Shown here one piece after another: positions 1 to 18,074 of a stretch of 64,000 nucleotides of DNA. The notes under the pieces were generated by a model. It was not told the DNA's origin. It did not search any database and saw nothing but the letters and a program-made list of their open reading frames with translations. Both the position numbers and the translations under genes were made by a program. Within the stretch, counting starts at the first letter, position 1. Each line of letters starts with the position of its first letter. The stretch is from Doris montereyensis (taxonomy: Eukaryota; Mollusca; Gastropoda; Nudibranchia; Dorididae), in assembly GCA_037039925.1 (NCBI GenBank), contig JAXRKP010000064.1:437001-501000 (forward strand). Reading direction: 5' to 3'.

Positions 1-75
1 CCGGGGCTTGGAACCCTCCACCTTTTGGTTGAGAGACCGACACCTTGCCTCCGGACTACCGAGTCCCTCCTGACA
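1..75 (-). mobile_element. SINE family A, partial head
   Basis: The window opens inside the tRNA-like head of a minus-orientation copy (CACCTTTTGGTTGAGAGACC and GGACTACCGAGTCCC). The body lies left of the window. Confidence 0.75.
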
Positions 76-326
76 GTGACACTAAATTCATAATGACTAA
101 ACTAATTGAAAGTAGAGATATGTGTGACTTGAGAAATAGGGAGCAGTCGTCACAATTGGAAGGAAATCTGTGATGAGTCAGGAAACTAACTCCAATACTT
201 GTATTAACCTCAGTACAAATTTAAGTTCACATAGAACTTTAATTAGTAGGGCTGCCGCATTTGGGATTATGAACGGCACTGTTTTTGGTTGACATCAGCG
301 TTTTCTGCGGTTTTTATTTATACATA

Positions 327-610
327 TTACAAGAATGTTACACCCCGAGTGATACCAAGTATGGTTATTAGATCGAGTCAGAATTTGATATTTAGCGTCT
401 TAGGGAAATGGAAATTCTACTCAAAAACAAGGAAACAATGAAATTTTTAAAAATGAAACGGCATTTCTCATAAAACAATTTATCAATTCCCCCAATGAAA
501 ACGATCTTTGGATCATTTAGAACCTACTTGCAAAGTATCGTTACTCTTGGTGGCCTGGCAACAGAGCCTTTGGGGAACGAAAAATGACCAACTCAGAATT
601 ATATATAGAG
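327..610 (+). mobile_element. Element D copy (foldback-related)
   Basis: GTTACACCCCGAGTGATACC at its left end, then a body with AAAACGATCTTTGGATCATT and CAACAGAGCCTTTGG. Same body appears at 44543-44865 and, inverted, at 18075-18430. Class unknown; the end sequence matches the arms of the palindrome at 43405-43640. Confidence 0.6.
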
Positions 611-767
611 ATTAATATCCCACAGTACAACTACAATGATAATTTTTTATTTTGTTTTGAGACAATGTAATTTGATATGTCAAAAAAAAATTGTAATTCT
701 TACAGTCTCCATCTTTTTGTAATACAATAAGTCTTTTACCAAACTGTTCTATCATTTGTCTGTAAAG

Positions 768-3700
768 GAGAAGAAACTGTCCCGCAACACTGCAGTCAAA
801 GTACTCAATCACGCAATGACGGGCCTAGAAGGTCAGGACAACTGTCAGAAGTTTGTTGAAATCCTTGGCCTGAGAACCATCTTCCCGCTGTTTATGAAAA
901 CGCCTAAGGAAGTGAAGACGGGGCCTTCTTTTGACGAGTTGGAAGGTAGGGAAAGAACAAACTCTTCAAGCTGTTTCCACTCCCGTTGTGTAACCTGAGT
1001 TTGGTTTGAAGAGCCTCATCCACAATGAAAAATAAATCAAAATCCGTTCATAGTCTTGTGTCCCTATGCAAGTGTGTGTGATCTCATGGCTATTCTCAAT
1101 CCTTCCCCCCACGCCCCAATTAAATCAGTTTATTCCTGGCAGTATCAAAGTGCCTCACCATTTCTCCTTGTACACTCTTATTTCATGCACACCTTTCCTC
1201 TTGATGCGGTGGACAGTTGGCGGACACTGCTGGTAGATCCTACTTCTTTCCCTTTGCTCTTTGACTTGTATTTCGTCTTGTTGTTTCTTCTTAATTCACC
1301 ATGAGATCACTGCATTTGGTGGATCGGGTAAAATTCAGTGAAACAAATAAACCTCTCTATGTGCCACTCTTCGCTTAAGTGGGATATGAATTGAATTTCC
1401 ACACAGGTTTACACATACTACTTTTGTTCACGTGACAGCAAAGATACATCTTCCAACTTACTTTCTGCACTGACAAATGTTTTATGTGCCATCATTCGGA
1501 TTCATTCTGATTCTTTATTATCATCTTAATCACTTTTTGTCAATTTCTTATCTTTATTATTGTATTATTTGTATATTTTTTTTTCATGTTTACATATGTT
1601 TATATATCTGTTTATATCTTTATTATTGTATTATTTTCATTTTCCATATCTTTCATTTTGTTTACATCTGTTTATATCTTTCATCCGTCCATTTTTACAT
1701 CTGTTTATATCTTTCATCCGTCCATTTTTACATCTGTTTATATCTTTCATCCGTCATTCTTACATCTGTTCATATCTTTCATCATCTGTTCATATCTTTC
1801 ATCCATTTTTACATATTTTCTGTGCACGGTTGGTAGATGCTACTGGTAGGTCCTCCTTCTTTCCTTTCACTCTTTCACTTCTCACTACGTCTCTGTGTTT
1901 CCTTTTCATTCCCCACCTGAGATTCCTATTTACAATGGGCAGGGTAAATATCAACGAAACAGTTACATTTCTTCTTGTTTGTTTTTCTTTCATTCAATAC
2001 GAACAGAGCACGTTTGTTCCATTATTGCATCCATGATTAGAAATTGCCAAGGCACCCCCAAGCAACGGCTGCTACTCAAGTTTACAGAAAATGATCATGA
2101 AAAGGTAAAACTTCTTTTTCTCCTGTGTTTTTTTTTTCTTTTTTTTTTGCCGATACAAGAATTTGAAAAGTGATATGATTAATAAAAGTGAGGGAAGAAA
2201 TGGGTTTTTTGGGTTTTTTTAAAAATAATTTAAAAAGTAACAAATCAGCATATAAATTGATAAAAATACATTCAAGTAAGGAGTGAAGGAAAATTTAATG
2301 AATAAATTTATAAAAATACATTTAAAGAAGTGAACGGAAAATTTTATAAATAAATTGATACAGTTCAATAATTAAAGAAGTTAAGGAATGAATTTGAAGA
2401 TAAGAACATCAACAAATAAATGTATAAATAGTAGAGTAAATAGATAAATAAATAAGTTGATTGGTAAGTGCGTGTGTAAATAAATATTGATAAGTGAGTG
2501 TTATAATAAAAGTGAGTGTGTAAATGAATATTGATAAGTAAGTGTGTAAATAGACATTGATAAGTAAGTGTGTAAATGAATATTGATAAAGTGTGTAAAT
2601 AAATACTGATAAGTAAGTGTGTAAATGAATACTAATAAGTAAGTGTGTAAATAAATATTGATAAGTGAGTGTTAAATAATACTGATAATAAGTGTGTAAA
2701 ATACTGATAAGTAAGTGTGTAAATAAATATTGATAATAAGTGTGTAAATAAATACTGATAAGTAAGTGTGTAAATAAATACTAATAAGTAAGTGTGTAAA
2801 TAAATACTGATAAGTAAGTGTGTAAATGAATACTGATAAGTAAATAAATACTAATAAGTAAATAAATACTGATAAGTAAGTGTGTAAATGAATACTGATA
2901 AGTAAGTGTGTAAATGAATATTGATAAGTAAGTATGTAAATGAATATTGATAAGTAAGTGTGTAAATGAATATTGATAAGTAAGTGTGTAAATGAATATT
3001 GATAAGTAAGTGTGTAAATGAATATTGATAAGTAAGTATGTAAATGAATATTGATAAGTGAGTGTGTAAATGAATATTGATAAGTGAGTGTGTAAATGAA
3101 TATTGATAAGTGAGTGTGTAAATGAATATTGATAAGTGAGTGTGTAAATGAACAGTGTGTAAATATAAGTACACAATGAAAGGAATGAAAGTCAGTAAAA
3201 GCAAAACAGAATACATGTGTGTAAGTGAAAAGAAGGGTGAAACCATAAGATTACAAAGAGATAAGGTGAGAAGGGTGAAACCATAAGATTACAAAGAGAT
3301 AAGAGCGAGAAGGGTGAAACCATAAGATTACAAAGAGATAAGGTGAGAAGGGTGAAACCATAAGATATAACAAAGAGATAAGGTGAGAAGGGTGAAACCA
3401 TAAGATATAACAAAGAGATAAGGTGAGAAGGATGAAACCATAAGATATAACAAAGAGATAAGGTGAGAAGAATGCCTTGGGTCATCTGTACAAGGGCAAT
3501 GGAGAACGTGGGAGAGAAGTCAAAAAAAGAATCAGATATCTGTGACAATGAAAGGAAAGGTGTATAAAACAGTATTTCATCCAGCAACGATGTATGGCCT
3601 AGAAACCGTTGCCCTGATAAAAAGGCAAGAAGAAGAAGAGGTAGAGGTGACTGAGATTAAGATGTTGCAGTTGTCATTGGGTGTGTCAAGGTTGGATAAG

Positions 3701-6700
3701 ATTCAGAACACATCCGAGGGGAAACGCAAGTCAGTCGGCTAGGAGGCAGAGTTAGGGAAAGCAGGCTGAGATGAAACGGACATGTAAAGAGAAGAGATGT
3801 GGAATCTATTGGACAAAAGATGTTGTGGATGGACATACCAGGCAGGAGGAAGAGGGGAAGACCAAAGCGAAGATATGTGGATATTTTGCAGGAAGACTTG
3901 AAGATTCTTGGCACAGGAGACGGAGACTTACAGAAAAGGACAAAGTGGAGAAGGTTGGTCTACTGCGGCGAGCCCCTAACGGGGGAAAAGGCGAAAAAGA
4001 AGAAATATTTCTGTTTGAAATTTAAAGTCCCTCTCTTATATGAGGATTCAGATCAATGTGCCAAAATTTAAATTTCTAACGCATAAGAAAGGTTTCACTC
4101 GGATCCGGAGCGCAAAACATGCTATTTCAAACCTGTAGTCTGTGGTGTTTATGGCTAAACAAGGAGAGGGATGTGACTGTATGGGACGAGTAGAAATGTC
4201 ACTCATAAGACATGCTTACATAGTAATGTATTCCATGTACTGTACATGTTTTTATGGTTTTTATTTGTTCCGCTTTGCTTTATTTCTTTTCACAGGTTGA
4301 ACGACTGCTTGAACTCCATTTCAAATATCTTGATAAAGTTCGACAATGTGATGATGAAATTGAACAAGAAAAAATGGTAAGAGTGAGAGGATTCTGCAAT
4401 CATTTGTTTAGCTAAAACAAAGTTGTTTAATTCCCTTTGGAAGTAGTTTACTAACTGATGCCAGGACTAAACCCACTCAGCTCTAGATCTAGGTTTCCAT
4501 CTTGTTGACTGGGCGTAGCGGTTTTTTGACCGCTTGTTTAAAATTCAAAGATCAGGAAGTGACGAAACAAATTCAAGTTAATTTTATTTCTAATTTTGGC
4601 GTCAGTAACGAAGTGGTTGGGCTGCCGGACTTGGGATCATGAGGTCTCAGGTTGGAATCCCAGCTAAAGCTGCAGAAGAAGACTCTAGATTTCCACGTCT
4701 GATTGAATTTAAAACAGACAAGGTGAGAGAAAACAATTGAAATAATCTAGATAGTACAAATTCACTTGATTTCTCAATATCCTGTTTAGGTTTGATAGAC
4801 AAAGTGAACGAAAGGAAAAGTTAAGATAAAAATAAATTGTAATACCTTTAAACAATCATTAAAAAACAACTTTTTGGGGGGGGGGTCACTAATTTTGAGA
4901 CGCTGAGTTCGAATCTGACATAAGTTTTCAGAAAAATTTCACTCGACTTGGAAACTGATGCTGTCACCACATCGGTCAGCAGCATCCAAAACATGTCGTC
5001 AAAATACGCTACAAGAAGCGCATCTGGAAACTATGCAAGTTGTACGGAAGTAAAAAGTGTATCCATTTTACACGCAAGGGAAATAGTATGAGGTGAATTT
5101 CTAGTCTTGTACATAACATCACGTATAAAAGACGCTTTAGTTTCTACGCTGTATGGAAGGGAGCTGTTTAGCTAGCCATATCACGTAAGGCAAGGGCACT
5201 GCTATGTTTCCCTGTGTGTCTATTGCTTTTCTGTTTCCATCGATATAGAGCATGAAACATAGAGGGCAGGAGCTAGACGATGATCTTGAGGACGAATTCT
5301 ACCTGCGACGTTTGGACAGAGGCCTGTTTACCTTACAGCTCATCGATTACATCATGTTGGAAGCCTGTGCTAGCGGAGCTTCCTCTGTAAGTTCTCACTC
5401 TGTCCACTCTCTCTGAGTCTCTCTCTCTCTCTGTTTCTGACTTTGGTTTCGGCTCTCTCTCTCTATCACTCCCTCCATCCTCTTTTTTCAAAGGCATGTA
5501 GATCTGCAGTTAATCAGCATTACCCCATTCTGAGTTTGCAAAACTAACGTCACTTTTCGCCAAAAGCGGAGCAATCAGCAAACTTTATTGTAGTTTACTC
5601 TAATCTGGTTAAATCATAGGCCATCGTGCAAGTTAGGATGAGTTAGCGCTGTCAGAATCTACTTTTGATTTTCAAAGGCTAGCAGCTATGTTCTTTTATA
5701 AAAATCCATTCTATTCGATTTTTGCAATGCAATGAAGATGAATGTCTTTCCATTTCCGGTCATAAATGTCACAAAGGATCTGTCCCTTTTCTCATCAATT
5801 TCTGTCATTTCATCATTTCAGATACGTGCTCGTGTCATGCAAATCCTCAACATGCGAGGGCTCAGTCAAAGTGATAAGAGGCATAATGAGGGGTAAGTAA
5901 ACGTAATTTGTGATAAACGTAGTCCAAAATTTGTTACGTTTCTTTGTGAGACAGGACAATCGACGACTGAAGCTGATTCGTCAAATTCAAAGAGGAAGAG
6001 AAGATAATTATCAAGGCAGTTGTCTGCAATCAATGGGGAGAGAATCACAGCAAACCCCATTCACAAACTTGTCAGAAGTCCAAGGTCAAATTATTCAGAC
6101 TCAGGACTGAGCATAACCGTTTCCATCAACATATGTATCGCTTATCTGAAAGTTCGGGAATCAAAGGGTGTGAGTGTGGAGCGCCCCACCAGAACATTGA
6201 ACATATTCTCCAGCAGTGTCCGCTCCACACATGAGACAGAACAGTGATATGGCCAGGTGATCACGCTACACTTACGCCATAGCACAATTGTCGCACATGT
6301 GCGATCATAACGTTGCCGGGCCATAACTCAGGATGTAAATGGCAAATCGAAAGAAAAACATTTCTCTGAAATGTGACATTTTCAGACACACAACACCTCG
6401 GGTACCATATTTAATCTCACTTACAATAACAGTACCATGCAATGCCATCTCTCAACCTTCCTGATATAACTAGAAAGGAATTCATCATTACAATCTTAAT
6501 ATAATAGTTATAGCAAAGTTCTAAATCAATTCTGATTCTATTAATTAGGCTACCAAGTAGATCTAGAAACTAGAAATCTAACTCTACTAAAGTTATTGAA
6601 GAAAATGAATGCGACAAATTCTAGACCTAGAAATTTTAATCTACTCGCAGTTTCTAGGCCTCTAGATAACAATTAGACTTAGATCTAGATATACTTACTA

Positions 6701-8307
6701 GATAGAATCCAGATCTATCATAAAATAGCCTGTCTGTCTAGAATCTAAATCTAGAAGAATCTAGATCTAAATCAACGTGTGCACTTATTGTCAAGATCTC
6801 TCTATCCGACTAGAATCTAAATCTCATATTCTCTGGAACGCCAAGCAAGAAATAATTTTAATCTGTTAACAAGCTAGATCTAGATCTGTTTATACGCTGA
6901 TATACTAACCCGAGCTATGGCCTTGGGAAAGCTATGGCCTAAGGCTGTCAAGCCGTCATAATAAAAATCTAGATCTAGAACACTTCACTCAAGCAGATCA
7001 ATCTTAATCTTGTCTAGATCTAGATCTAGATTAGACTATTAAATAACAATAACCCACAAATACGATTATAACATAAATCGCAAATAACGCAATAGGAAAT
7101 GTAAAATGACATAGCTTCGATTTTCCTGAAATGAAAGAATGAAAAATCATCGATCGCAGATCACATTCACAACTGAACCGTACGACTGCAGAGAGGCAAG
7201 AGGTAAGTCAGCGCATCTCAACACTGTCTAAATCTATCCCAAAATCATTTGCGCAAAAGGCTATTTCCACAACAAATGCGTTAGTAGATTTCAGACTAAA
7301 AAAAAAATCTGAAAGGAATTAAAGAAGGTTCCGATTTTTTAATCCGAAATCTTATCTTGTGAATAGTAAGGCCTCACGGATCAGCATGGAAATTGTTGTT
7401 TGTCATGAAAGTGAAAATGAAGCAGCATGCTTCCGCTTATGATAAGTATGAAAATCGGTGATGGGCCTGGAGTCAGGAATTTTATCCTGTTGTGCTAAAC
7501 CATCTCACCTATTCATAACAGCGAACATAGAAGTATTTTAGTAAAAGGGAAGAAATGGAAATTTAAGAGGAAAAATATGTTAAAACTAGAAAGCCTCAAA
7601 TCATCTGAAATCAGAGGAAATCTAAAAAAATTACATTCCTGAAAAGATTGCGTATACACGACTGCAGTAAGGAGCATCTTCTAGGCATATTATTATATCA
7701 AGTTTGATCTCAGATGAGCGCTGTGTTTAAAAAAATGAAGAGAAACAACAAATAAAAAAAGTTTCGAATTTTTTAAAAACCCCTATTTTTTTGCATCGGT
7801 ACCCACGCTATAATCTTGTATCTGACATTGGGTAGTCTATGAGTTAAGAAGAGTAAGACAATGTGATTCTGAGACAGGGTTACTTGACTTGATCAGGCGA
7901 AAATTTCTTGAGTGAATGGTGAGATTTAAGTACATCTTAAGTAAGTAACTTTTATTTTCATGGTAATGGTAGAAAATTTATAATATTTTGTTTGATGATG
8001 TAAATTAAAGTAATGAAAATTAGAGAAAGAACATGTATATCTTTAATATAACAGATAAAAATGAACGTATTGAGAGAATGGAAAATGAGTACAAATGCAG
8101 CTGTATTACCATTAAAATGAACCTTCTTGGCAATAAAGTTTTTACCTTTGTATTCTCATCTCCGTAAGTATAACATTAACATTAACATACTGCTAAATGT
8201 TTCTTTTCTCTACGACAGAATATGCCGGTAACATTGGTGATGCCAAGGATCCTGTGGCGAGAGAAGCGGAGCAAGACAGAATTTTAGCCTTTGTGGAAAA
8301 ATTTTGA
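768..8307 (+). CDS. CTNNBL1: Beta-catenin-like protein 1, 3' six coding exons (5' partial)
   Basis: Nuclear armadillo-repeat protein of the PRP19/CDC5L spliceosomal complex. Exons read from the sequence: 768-945, 2007-2104, 4296-4376, 5249-5386, 5822-5892, 8219-8307 (stop TGA 8305-8307), all with AG acceptors and GT donors. The first exon carries RNTAVKVLNHAMTGLEGQDN and then FVEILGLRTIFPLFMKTPKE; the second HVCSIIASMIRN and LLLKFTENDHEK; the fourth EEFYLRRLD-like DEFYLRRLDRGLFTLQ; the last EYAGNIGD and ILAFVEKF. These are the C-terminal blocks of CTNNBL1 in order, and phases agree at the first three junctions and at the fourth. The family is about 560 residues, so over half lies upstream of base 768. 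Exon 5822-5892 switches frame near 5861: before it QILNMRG, after it KVIRGIMR, which joins the last exon in phase. Uncorrected, the frame stops four codons into the last exon. The third intron-side spaces hold two decayed LINE pieces and two minisatellites. Confidence 0.93.
1205..1965 (+). repeat. Element C, two copies in CTNNBL1 intron
   Basis: Copies at 1205-1352 and 1830-1965, sense to the gene. The second ends 40 bases before an exon, so its T-rich end supplies part of the pyrimidine tract region. Confidence 0.65.
1640..1806 (+). repeat. 33-bp minisatellite
   Basis: About five units containing ACATCTGTTTATATCTTTCA, strongly pyrimidine-rich in the sense strand of the CTNNBL1 intron. The open frames at 1477-2036 are this array. 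Confidence 0.85.
2455..3160 (+). repeat. 26-bp minisatellite with GTAAGT in each unit
   Basis: About 26 copies of AAGTGTGTAAATGAATATTG + ATAAGT, intronic in CTNNBL1. Consecutive units create ATAAGTAAGTGTG, a donor-like motif, in the sense strand. Minus-strand open frames here are repeat artefacts. Confidence 0.92.
3228..3475 (+). repeat. 38-bp minisatellite with AAGGTGAG in each unit
   Basis: Six copies of GTGAGAAGGGTGAAACCATA + AGATTACAAAGAGATAAG, starting less than 70 bases after the 26-bp array. AAGGTGAG is a strong donor-like motif in the sense direction of CTNNBL1. Confidence 0.9.
3490..4010 (+). mobile_element. Decayed LINE, C-terminal part of the pol ORF
   Basis: Within a CTNNBL1 intron. 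Translated pieces in two frames give MKGKVYKTVFHPATMYGLET, then MLQLSLGVSRLDKIQ, then MDIPGRRKRGRPKRRYVDIL and RTKWRRLV. This order (GKVYKT.. PA.MYG.ET.. LDKI.. GKRRRGRPKRR) is the conserved tail behind the reverse transcriptase of a widespread class of animal non-LTR retrotransposons. Frames shift at least twice and stops intervene, so it is a fossil. No catalytic core is present. Confidence 0.8.
5935..6270 (+). mobile_element. Second LINE fragment, 3' zinc-knuckle region
   Basis: In the last CTNNBL1 intron. A frame running about 6085-6230 reads RTEHNRFHQHMYRLSESSGI and then CECGAPHQNIEHILQQCP. The pattern LRT.H.R...H..R...S..C.CG....EH.L..CP is the C-terminal knuckle after the RNase H part of Jockey/CR1/I-like LINEs. 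Short, without the rest of the pol ORF, and a different family from the fragment at 3490-4010. Confidence 0.65.
6540..7030. repeat. TCTAGATCT-rich tract
   Basis: Dozens of TCTAGA, CTAGATCT and AGATCTAG hexamers in both orientations (each is self-complementary or nearly so) in the last CTNNBL1 intron. Smaller tracts recur at 15705-15740, 46715-46830 and 47130-47190. Confidence 0.75.
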
Positions 8308-8799
8308 TTTTAGTTAAGGCTAAGGCTGCTTCTATTCCTATTAATATTATTGTTGTACTCATGTCTAGATTGGCCTTTATCATCTAAACGATATTGGCAT
8401 CGTCAAAAGTTAGCATTCCTCAGTAAACAGACACCATGTATAGCCTTTGAATTGTTTTCAACCAATTTGCTAATGGTGTAGTGCGAACACAAGAGTCAGT
8501 GGGGGTGGGGAGGAATGTTGTTGAAGAGAAAAATATTGAGATTTAAGCGAGTTAAGACAATTTATGCGGGAGGCTAATGATCTATGAATTTATAAAGTGT
8601 AGTATTTTTGAGAGTTTTACTGGAACTTTAAAAAATTTAAAGGGTTGCAAGAGACGATTATTCCTTACATCCTGGTCCATGGCCCCATAAATTAAGATGG
8701 ATGACTGAACACACTAGTTTGTGTTGGGTTTTTTCATCCATGCGTTGTCCGTATTAGAAACACTGCGTTACTGACTGACTTAGAGAGAGGGGGAGGGGG

Positions 8800-9095
8800 G
8801 GGGACTCCGTAGTCCAGAGACAAGTTGTTGGCCTCTCAACCTAAAGACAGGTTAGAAACATTTTCTTGGGGTTTTTTTGGAGTATAACCTACCCCCTGCT
8901 CCAGGTAGATGGATCAACATCTAGTCCCATTGGAGACGGATGATAAAAGGAGGTCCTGTGTGCAGATCCAACACTCTGTATGTGTTAAAAGTTACAAAGA
9001 TCCCTTGGCTGATTACAGAACAGTCTGGGCAAAATGCTACCAAAATCCCAGAGATCACCTCAGTTGTGCGTGTGGGCAAAATCAATTTTAAAAAC
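8800..9095 (+). mobile_element. SINE family A copy
   Basis: Head GGACTCCGTAGTCCAGAGAC, body TCCCATTGGAGACGGATGAT and a TTAAAA end. It lies 500 bases past the CTNNBL1 stop. The open frames at 8909-9194 are this SINE read through and are not genes. Confidence 0.8.
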
Positions 9096-9477
9096 TTTCT
9101 TTATCTTAGACTACTGAGAGACAGTAAAACTTATTGGAAATTATTCTCTTATAGTTTCAGTTTCAGGAAACTGCAGGAGATTTTCTTGAAGTGATGAATG
9201 AAAGACTTTTTCCTAAATGAATAATGAATGAATTTGAATGTGTCCAGTTGATAAAAGAAAACACTTTTTTGTCAATGTCATTGCCACATTTAACATTTTG
9301 TATATAAAAAAACTTGTCGCCTATCATTAAATTTGAAAGATCATTTGACGTATTGTAATTGTAACTCTGGTCTTATTTCTTTTATTTGGGTTGCTAGTCT
9401 AGTTAGACTGCACCTTTGGCACCACCTCTTTTGCTATGGTCATTAAACTGTGTTTACCGTCACCTTGATTTATTTGT

Positions 9478-10250
9478 GTGGGCAGTTGGCGGCCACTACT
9501 GGAGTGGTAGGTCTTACTTCTTCTTTTTTGTGTGGTCATTGTCACTTATATTCCAACTTGCTGTTTCCTCTGCATTCACCATGAGATCACTGCATATAGT
9601 AGACTGGGTAAATTTCAATGAAACAAATATCTGTTTGCTTCTCATGCCTATCAATATCATACTATATTAAGTAAAGTAAGTGTGTACACTTTTTCTTGCT
9701 TTTTAAAACTTATATACCTGAAACTTCATGTTTTTGTTCAGACTTCTATTGGGGGGTGGTCTATCCAGAGGCAAGGTGTCAGCCTCTCTGACTCTCAATC
9801 AGAGGGTCATGGTTCAAGCCTCAGCAGGTGGAAATATTTTCTCAAGTTTTTATGGTCAAATCCATCTGTCCGGGTGGATGGATTGACACCTTGTCCATTG
9901 GAGGAGATTCTGTGTGAGTGCAAGCCACAATACTGTGCAGGTTAAAGATCCTGTGGCTGTTTACACGGGCAGCCTGGGCAAAATAAAAATTACTACCAAA
10001 AATCCAGAGGTCACCTTAGTTGTGGATAAAATCAAATCAAATTTTTAAAATCAAGTCTTCTTTGGTATTGTTATTTCTCATTGCTATTGTTAATCAAATC
10101 ACTTTTGACGTCTTTCACCTCTGGTTTGTGGACAGGTGTTAGTGTTACTGGTAGGTCCTACTTCTCTCCTTTCATCTGGCTGTTTCCTCTGAATTCATCC
10201 CGAGTTTTCCGCATGTATGTAGTGAACTTGGTAAATTTTCATGGCAGGCT
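9478..10250 (+). repeat. Element C, two copies between CTNNBL1 and UQCRFS1
   Basis: Copies at 9478-9632 and 10133-10250, flanking a SINE A. Open frames here (for example 9416-9670) are the element read through. Confidence 0.65.
9749..10045 (+). mobile_element. SINE family A copy
   Basis: GTGGTCTATCCAGAGGCAAG head, GAGGGTCATGGTTCAAGCC B-box, and an AAATCAAATCAAA tail. Same orientation as the copy 650 bases upstream. Confidence 0.8.
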
Positions 10251-10279
10251 TTGATAACAAGCAAGTCTTTTTTTTTTAA

Positions 10280-10412
10280 TTAAAGAGTTCCTGGACAGGA
10301 CGCAAGTCTGACGTGAGGTTTTTACTCCCAAGCTAATGCTTGTAAGGATTTGACCCCGAGTCCTCATGATCCACAGTCCGTCAGCCTAACCACTCGGCCA
10401 GCAATACCACCT
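10280..10412 (-). mobile_element. SINE family B fragment
   Basis: Head half only: GTCCGTCAGCCTAACCACTC and CAGGACGCAAGTCTGACG on the plus strand, with an internal deletion. Confidence 0.75.
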
Positions 10413-10892
10413 TCACTGTCTTTATGAATTGTGCAATGTTTCATATTGCTTACACTTGAGTGTATGTATGTGGGTGTGTGTTTATAAACAATATGAATGC
10501 ATTTTAAAACGTTTATTTAAAAAGAATGTTCACTTTCTAAATTTTCTCAAATCATTTTCTGCAACTTCTTTCACTGGGCACATAAAGATTTCAAAGTTGT
10601 TGCCCATAAAATTGCATCTATTATCTATTTAAAGTTCTGACTGAGAGTGAGACCATATTGAGATTTTGGCATTGGCAATTCACATAACTTTCTCAAATCA
10701 CAGCATTCACGAGGAGAAGTTATGCTTGAAATTGAAAATCATCTTCCAGTATGAAATGTCATCAAAAATCAAATTATTATTTGATATGAATTTTAAAATG
10801 TCTGCCTTTTGCAACAAGAACAAGCTTGAAGAACATTGTTGTATAATTAAAATTTTGATTAATTACTCTCTTCAACGCTTGTGGTGATCTCA

Positions 10893-11105
10893 GAGTGAAA
10901 AAGAGAGGAAACAGCAAGGAGAGTGAGAGACCAATGTAAACGACTGAATGATGATTTCAGGGTGAATTAGGAGGAAACAGCAAGATAAAAGAAAAGTGAT
11001 ACAGTGAACAGTGAAGGAAAAGAAGTGGGACCTACCAGTAGCTCTTGCCATCCGCCCACAAAAGAATGAAAGCAAAGAAGCAAGACCTACTAGCAACATC
11101 CACTA
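10893..11105 (-). repeat. Element C copy, minus orientation
   Basis: CTCAGAGTGAAAAAGAGGAAACAGCAAG start with a second partial unit (GGGTGAATTAGGAGGAAACA) nested inside, so two overlapping copies; ends in the GGACCTACCAGTAGC block. Confidence 0.6.
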
Positions 11106-11648
11106 AATAATTGACCACTGGCAGAAGAGATTTTAACTCTAAAAGATCAGCCACACAATATCATCATCATCCATATTCCAATCACATGCCATAACTTTCG
11201 CAATCCAACATAAATATAAAAATTTAGAGAGAATGATGAGAGAGTCATAATCATATATAAAATTGATTTTAATGGCATTTCACACATTAGGCCAAATGTG
11301 TACAAGAACTATACTATACAGCCAAAATGAGACCTCTAAACAACTCTTAATTTGCATTCTCTTTACACCACCATTCATTCTCACTTCAATGTCCAGCCCT
11401 AATCCACACATAGACTAGAGACACATTCTTTAAAAGCTGTATTAAAAGTGGGCTTTCATTTTCACACCCAGACTATCTTACCACTGCTCCAGATTGATAA
11501 AACACTAATCCCAAACTAAGTAACAAGAAACATTAAGTGTAGACGAAAAAGGATAGGATAAAAGATGACCCAAACACTGACCGATATCAACCCATTATGC
11601 ATTTCACAATGCACACTTGTACAACAAAAAAAGGAGCGTTTTTCTGCA

Positions 11649-11673
11649 TTTATTGATTGTATTATATTTTATT
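11649..11673 (-). terminator. Candidate UQCRFS1 polyadenylation signals
   Basis: The plus strand shows TTTATT at 11649-11654 and again at 11668-11673, i.e. AATAAA on the minus strand 110-135 bases past the UQCRFS1 stop codon. Two signals 19 bases apart at this distance would give a short 3' UTR. AT-rich DNA makes chance matches easy, so this is moderate support only. Confidence 0.45.
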
Positions 11674-11782
11674 TGTTCCTGTTTTAGAAACACTTTCTAC
11701 TATCAGCCTATGCTTTCAACATTTTCACATTATATTACAAACATTTTTATACATTTCACAATCGGAGGAGAAAATAAATAAG

Positions 11783-17870
<6,088 letters not shown>

Positions 17871-17970
17871 TTCGGGTGTTTTTTTTTTCCCAGTCCCCTA
17901 CGATAACTTCAACTCTAAACACTCTCCGACTCTCCGGTAAAGGACGAATGACGCGACTTCCGGTGAATTA
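17871..17970 (-). promoter_or_regulatory. Probable UQCRFS1 promoter with ETS-type site
   Basis: Directly upstream of the UQCRFS1 start codon the minus strand reads CACCGGAAGTCGCGTCATTC (complement of 17946-17965). CCGGAAGT is the core of ETS/GABP sites, common in promoters of nuclear genes for respiratory proteins. GCGTCATTC just beside it resembles a CRE half site. No TATA box is evident at a fitting distance. The distance to the ATG (about 90 bases) suits a short 5' UTR. The motif is seen; the promoter role is inferred. Confidence 0.5.
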
Positions 17971-18074
17971 TTGCAAAACTTTGTATCTGATATAAAACTA
18001 AAACTTCTCAGTTATACTTTCCGAAACAAATCATACCCTTTTGCTAATTACGATAAATAAAACAATTTGTTGTA

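Larger units (their letters stand above)
8308..11648. other. Convergent intergenic space CTNNBL1/UQCRFS1
   Basis: Holds the CTNNBL1 3' UTR, two SINE A, one SINE B fragment and three element C copies. Between them (8308-8800, 10420-10890, 11110-11640) is AT-rich sequence without coding signal or a clear polyadenylation signal for CTNNBL1. Confidence 0.6.
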
